From: Acidimicrobiia bacterium
GTDB lineage: Bacteria; Actinomycetota; Acidimicrobiia; Spongiisociales; ZC4RG35
Assembly (NCBI GenBank): GCA_003230435.1
Contig: QIDW01000242.1
Coordinates: 1 to 5,917 of the forward strand
DNA length: 5,917 nucleotides
Direction: 5' to 3'
The notes beneath the pieces were generated by a model. The model saw only the letters and a list, made by a program, of their open reading frames with translations, did not search any database and was not told where the DNA came from. How positions within the stretch are numbered: position 1 is the stretch's first letter; every line of letters begins with the position of its first letter. A program made the translations under genes and the position numbers. Of this stretch, positions 5,112 through 5,917 are shown piece after piece.

Positions 5112-5917
5112 ATGGAGAAGGCCGAACAACACCCCGCAAGGCAGATCACCCTCGTAGCGCTGGCCCTCATCGCTACGTTGCCAGGCGTCTACCTCAGACT
5201 TAGCGGTGTCCTCGTCGACCCGGTCCTCGCCGCATTCCTCTTCGGGATAGCCATCGTCGGAGCCGCATTCATCCTCTCCTGGGCGGCCGAGGTGATCCAG
5301 TTGGACGTCGGCACGGGTCTTGCGCTCGCGTTTCTGGCCCTGATCGCAGTGCTCCCCGAATACGCCGTCGATTTTGTCTTCACCTCGAAGGCCGGGACCG
5401 AGTATCTGGAAACAGGACAGGCATCCCAATGGGGGCCACTGGCCTTGGCAAACATGACCGGAGCAAACCAGCTACTGATCGGCTTTGGTTGGCCACTCGT
5501 GATCCTCCTCGGCACATGGAGGGTGAAAAAGTCAAAGAAGGGCCCGACAGAGGCTGAAGGTGCCACGTCAACCACGGTTCACCTGTCCAGGCCGCAGTCG
5601 GTCGATATCGCCTATCTGGCGATCGCCTCTCTATACGGGTTGACCCTCTTCTGGAAGGACACACTCACTCTCCTCGACGCAGCAATCCTGGTTGGGATCT
5701 ATGTCGCTTACATGATCCGACTCTCCGGGGCCTCCGCTTCGGAGCCGCACCTCGTCGGCCCAAGCGCATATTTCGGAGCCATGCCAAAGACACGGAGGAG
5801 GGTGATCAACTACATCGGCTTCGTCCTGGCGGCCCTAGTCATCCTTGTCGTGGCGGAGCCTTTTGCGGAATCGCTGATCGAGATGGGTCAGGCCGTTGGC
5901 ATAAGCGAGTTTCTCCT
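5112..5917 (+). CDS. CaCA superfamily (sodium/calcium-type) cation exchanger, 3'-truncated
   Basis: The frame opens at ATG 5112 after an in-frame TAA at 5085 and runs off the right edge with 268 full codons. It is an integral membrane protein: hydrophobic segments lie at about 12-30, 36-58, 66-90, 108-135, 165-182, 186-203 and 231-250. The first alpha-repeat of the CaCA family is recognisable: LIAVLPEYAVDFVF (77-90, acidic Glu83) and, after a 15-20 residue insert, LANMTGANQLLIGFGWP (112-128), matching the usual SLPEL...GN..GSN pattern. A charged cytoplasmic-type loop with KKSKK follows at 139-143. The last visible residues, EMGQAVGISEFLL, look like the lead-in to the second alpha-repeat, which lies outside the window. 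The family exchanges Ca2+, Na+, K+ or H+ across the membrane; many relatives are simply called sodium:proton exchangers, and the ion here cannot be told. No Shine-Dalgarno is seen. Confidence 0.82.
   Translation, partial: MEKAEQHPARQITLVALALIATLPGVYLRLSGVLVDPVLAAFLFGIAIVGAAFILSWAAEVIQLDVGTGLALAFLALIAVLPEYAVDFVFTSKAGTEYLETGQASQWGPLALANMTGANQLLIGFGWPLVILLGTWRVKKSKKGPTEAEGATSTTVHLSRPQSVDIAYLAIASLYGLTLFWKDTLTLLDAAILVGIYVAYMIRLSGASASEPHLVGPSAYFGAMPKTRRRVINYIGFVLAALVILVVAEPFAESLIEMGQAVGISEFL

Overview
The window reads as bacterial chromosomal DNA with a fairly high G+C content (about 60% by eye). It is densely packed with genes. Several features suggest an actinobacterium: a two-gene exporter of the type where both permease halves are fused, starts with no Shine-Dalgarno and a TANNNT box just upstream (leaderless style), and a secreted cell-wall enzyme with a long Thr/Ser linker ending in an Rpf/SLT-type lysozyme fold. 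Thr-rich linkers of this sort are common in Acidimicrobiia, but that assignment is a guess. I see no tRNA, rRNA, CRISPR array, transposase or integrase.

Layout from left to right. (1) Bases 1-2548, plus strand: an ABC exporter operon. It holds an ATPase cut by the left edge and, overlapping it by one base, a 549-residue permease made of two homologous ABC-2 halves. (2) Bases 2549-2610: a short convergent gap with one weak hairpin. (3) Bases 3665-2611, minus strand: a Rid-family protein followed 29 nt later by methionine sulfoxide reductase A (msrA), probably one protein/metabolite damage-repair operon. (4) Bases 3666-3852: a 187-bp divergent control region with a perfect 7-bp inverted repeat and three TGTGCAC words. 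(5) Bases 3853-5079, plus strand: a secreted protein made of a signal peptide, a coiled coil, a Thr/Ser linker and a lysozyme-like transglycosylase domain. (6) Bases 5112-5917, plus strand: the N-terminal two thirds or so of a CaCA-type cation exchanger membrane protein, cut by the right edge.

How the genes work together: the ATPase and permease form one export machine. The Rid protein and MsrA fit a stress-repair pair. The wall hydrolase and the exchanger share a strand with a 32-nt gap and may be co-transcribed, but no functional link is evident. The window looks like an ordinary housekeeping/accessory region. I found no convincing undescribed system. The points most worth a second look are the exact 290-residue internal duplication of the permease, the Rid protein that seems to lack the substrate-binding Arg, the operator-like repeats between the divergent genes, and the coiled-coil plus transglycosylase architecture.
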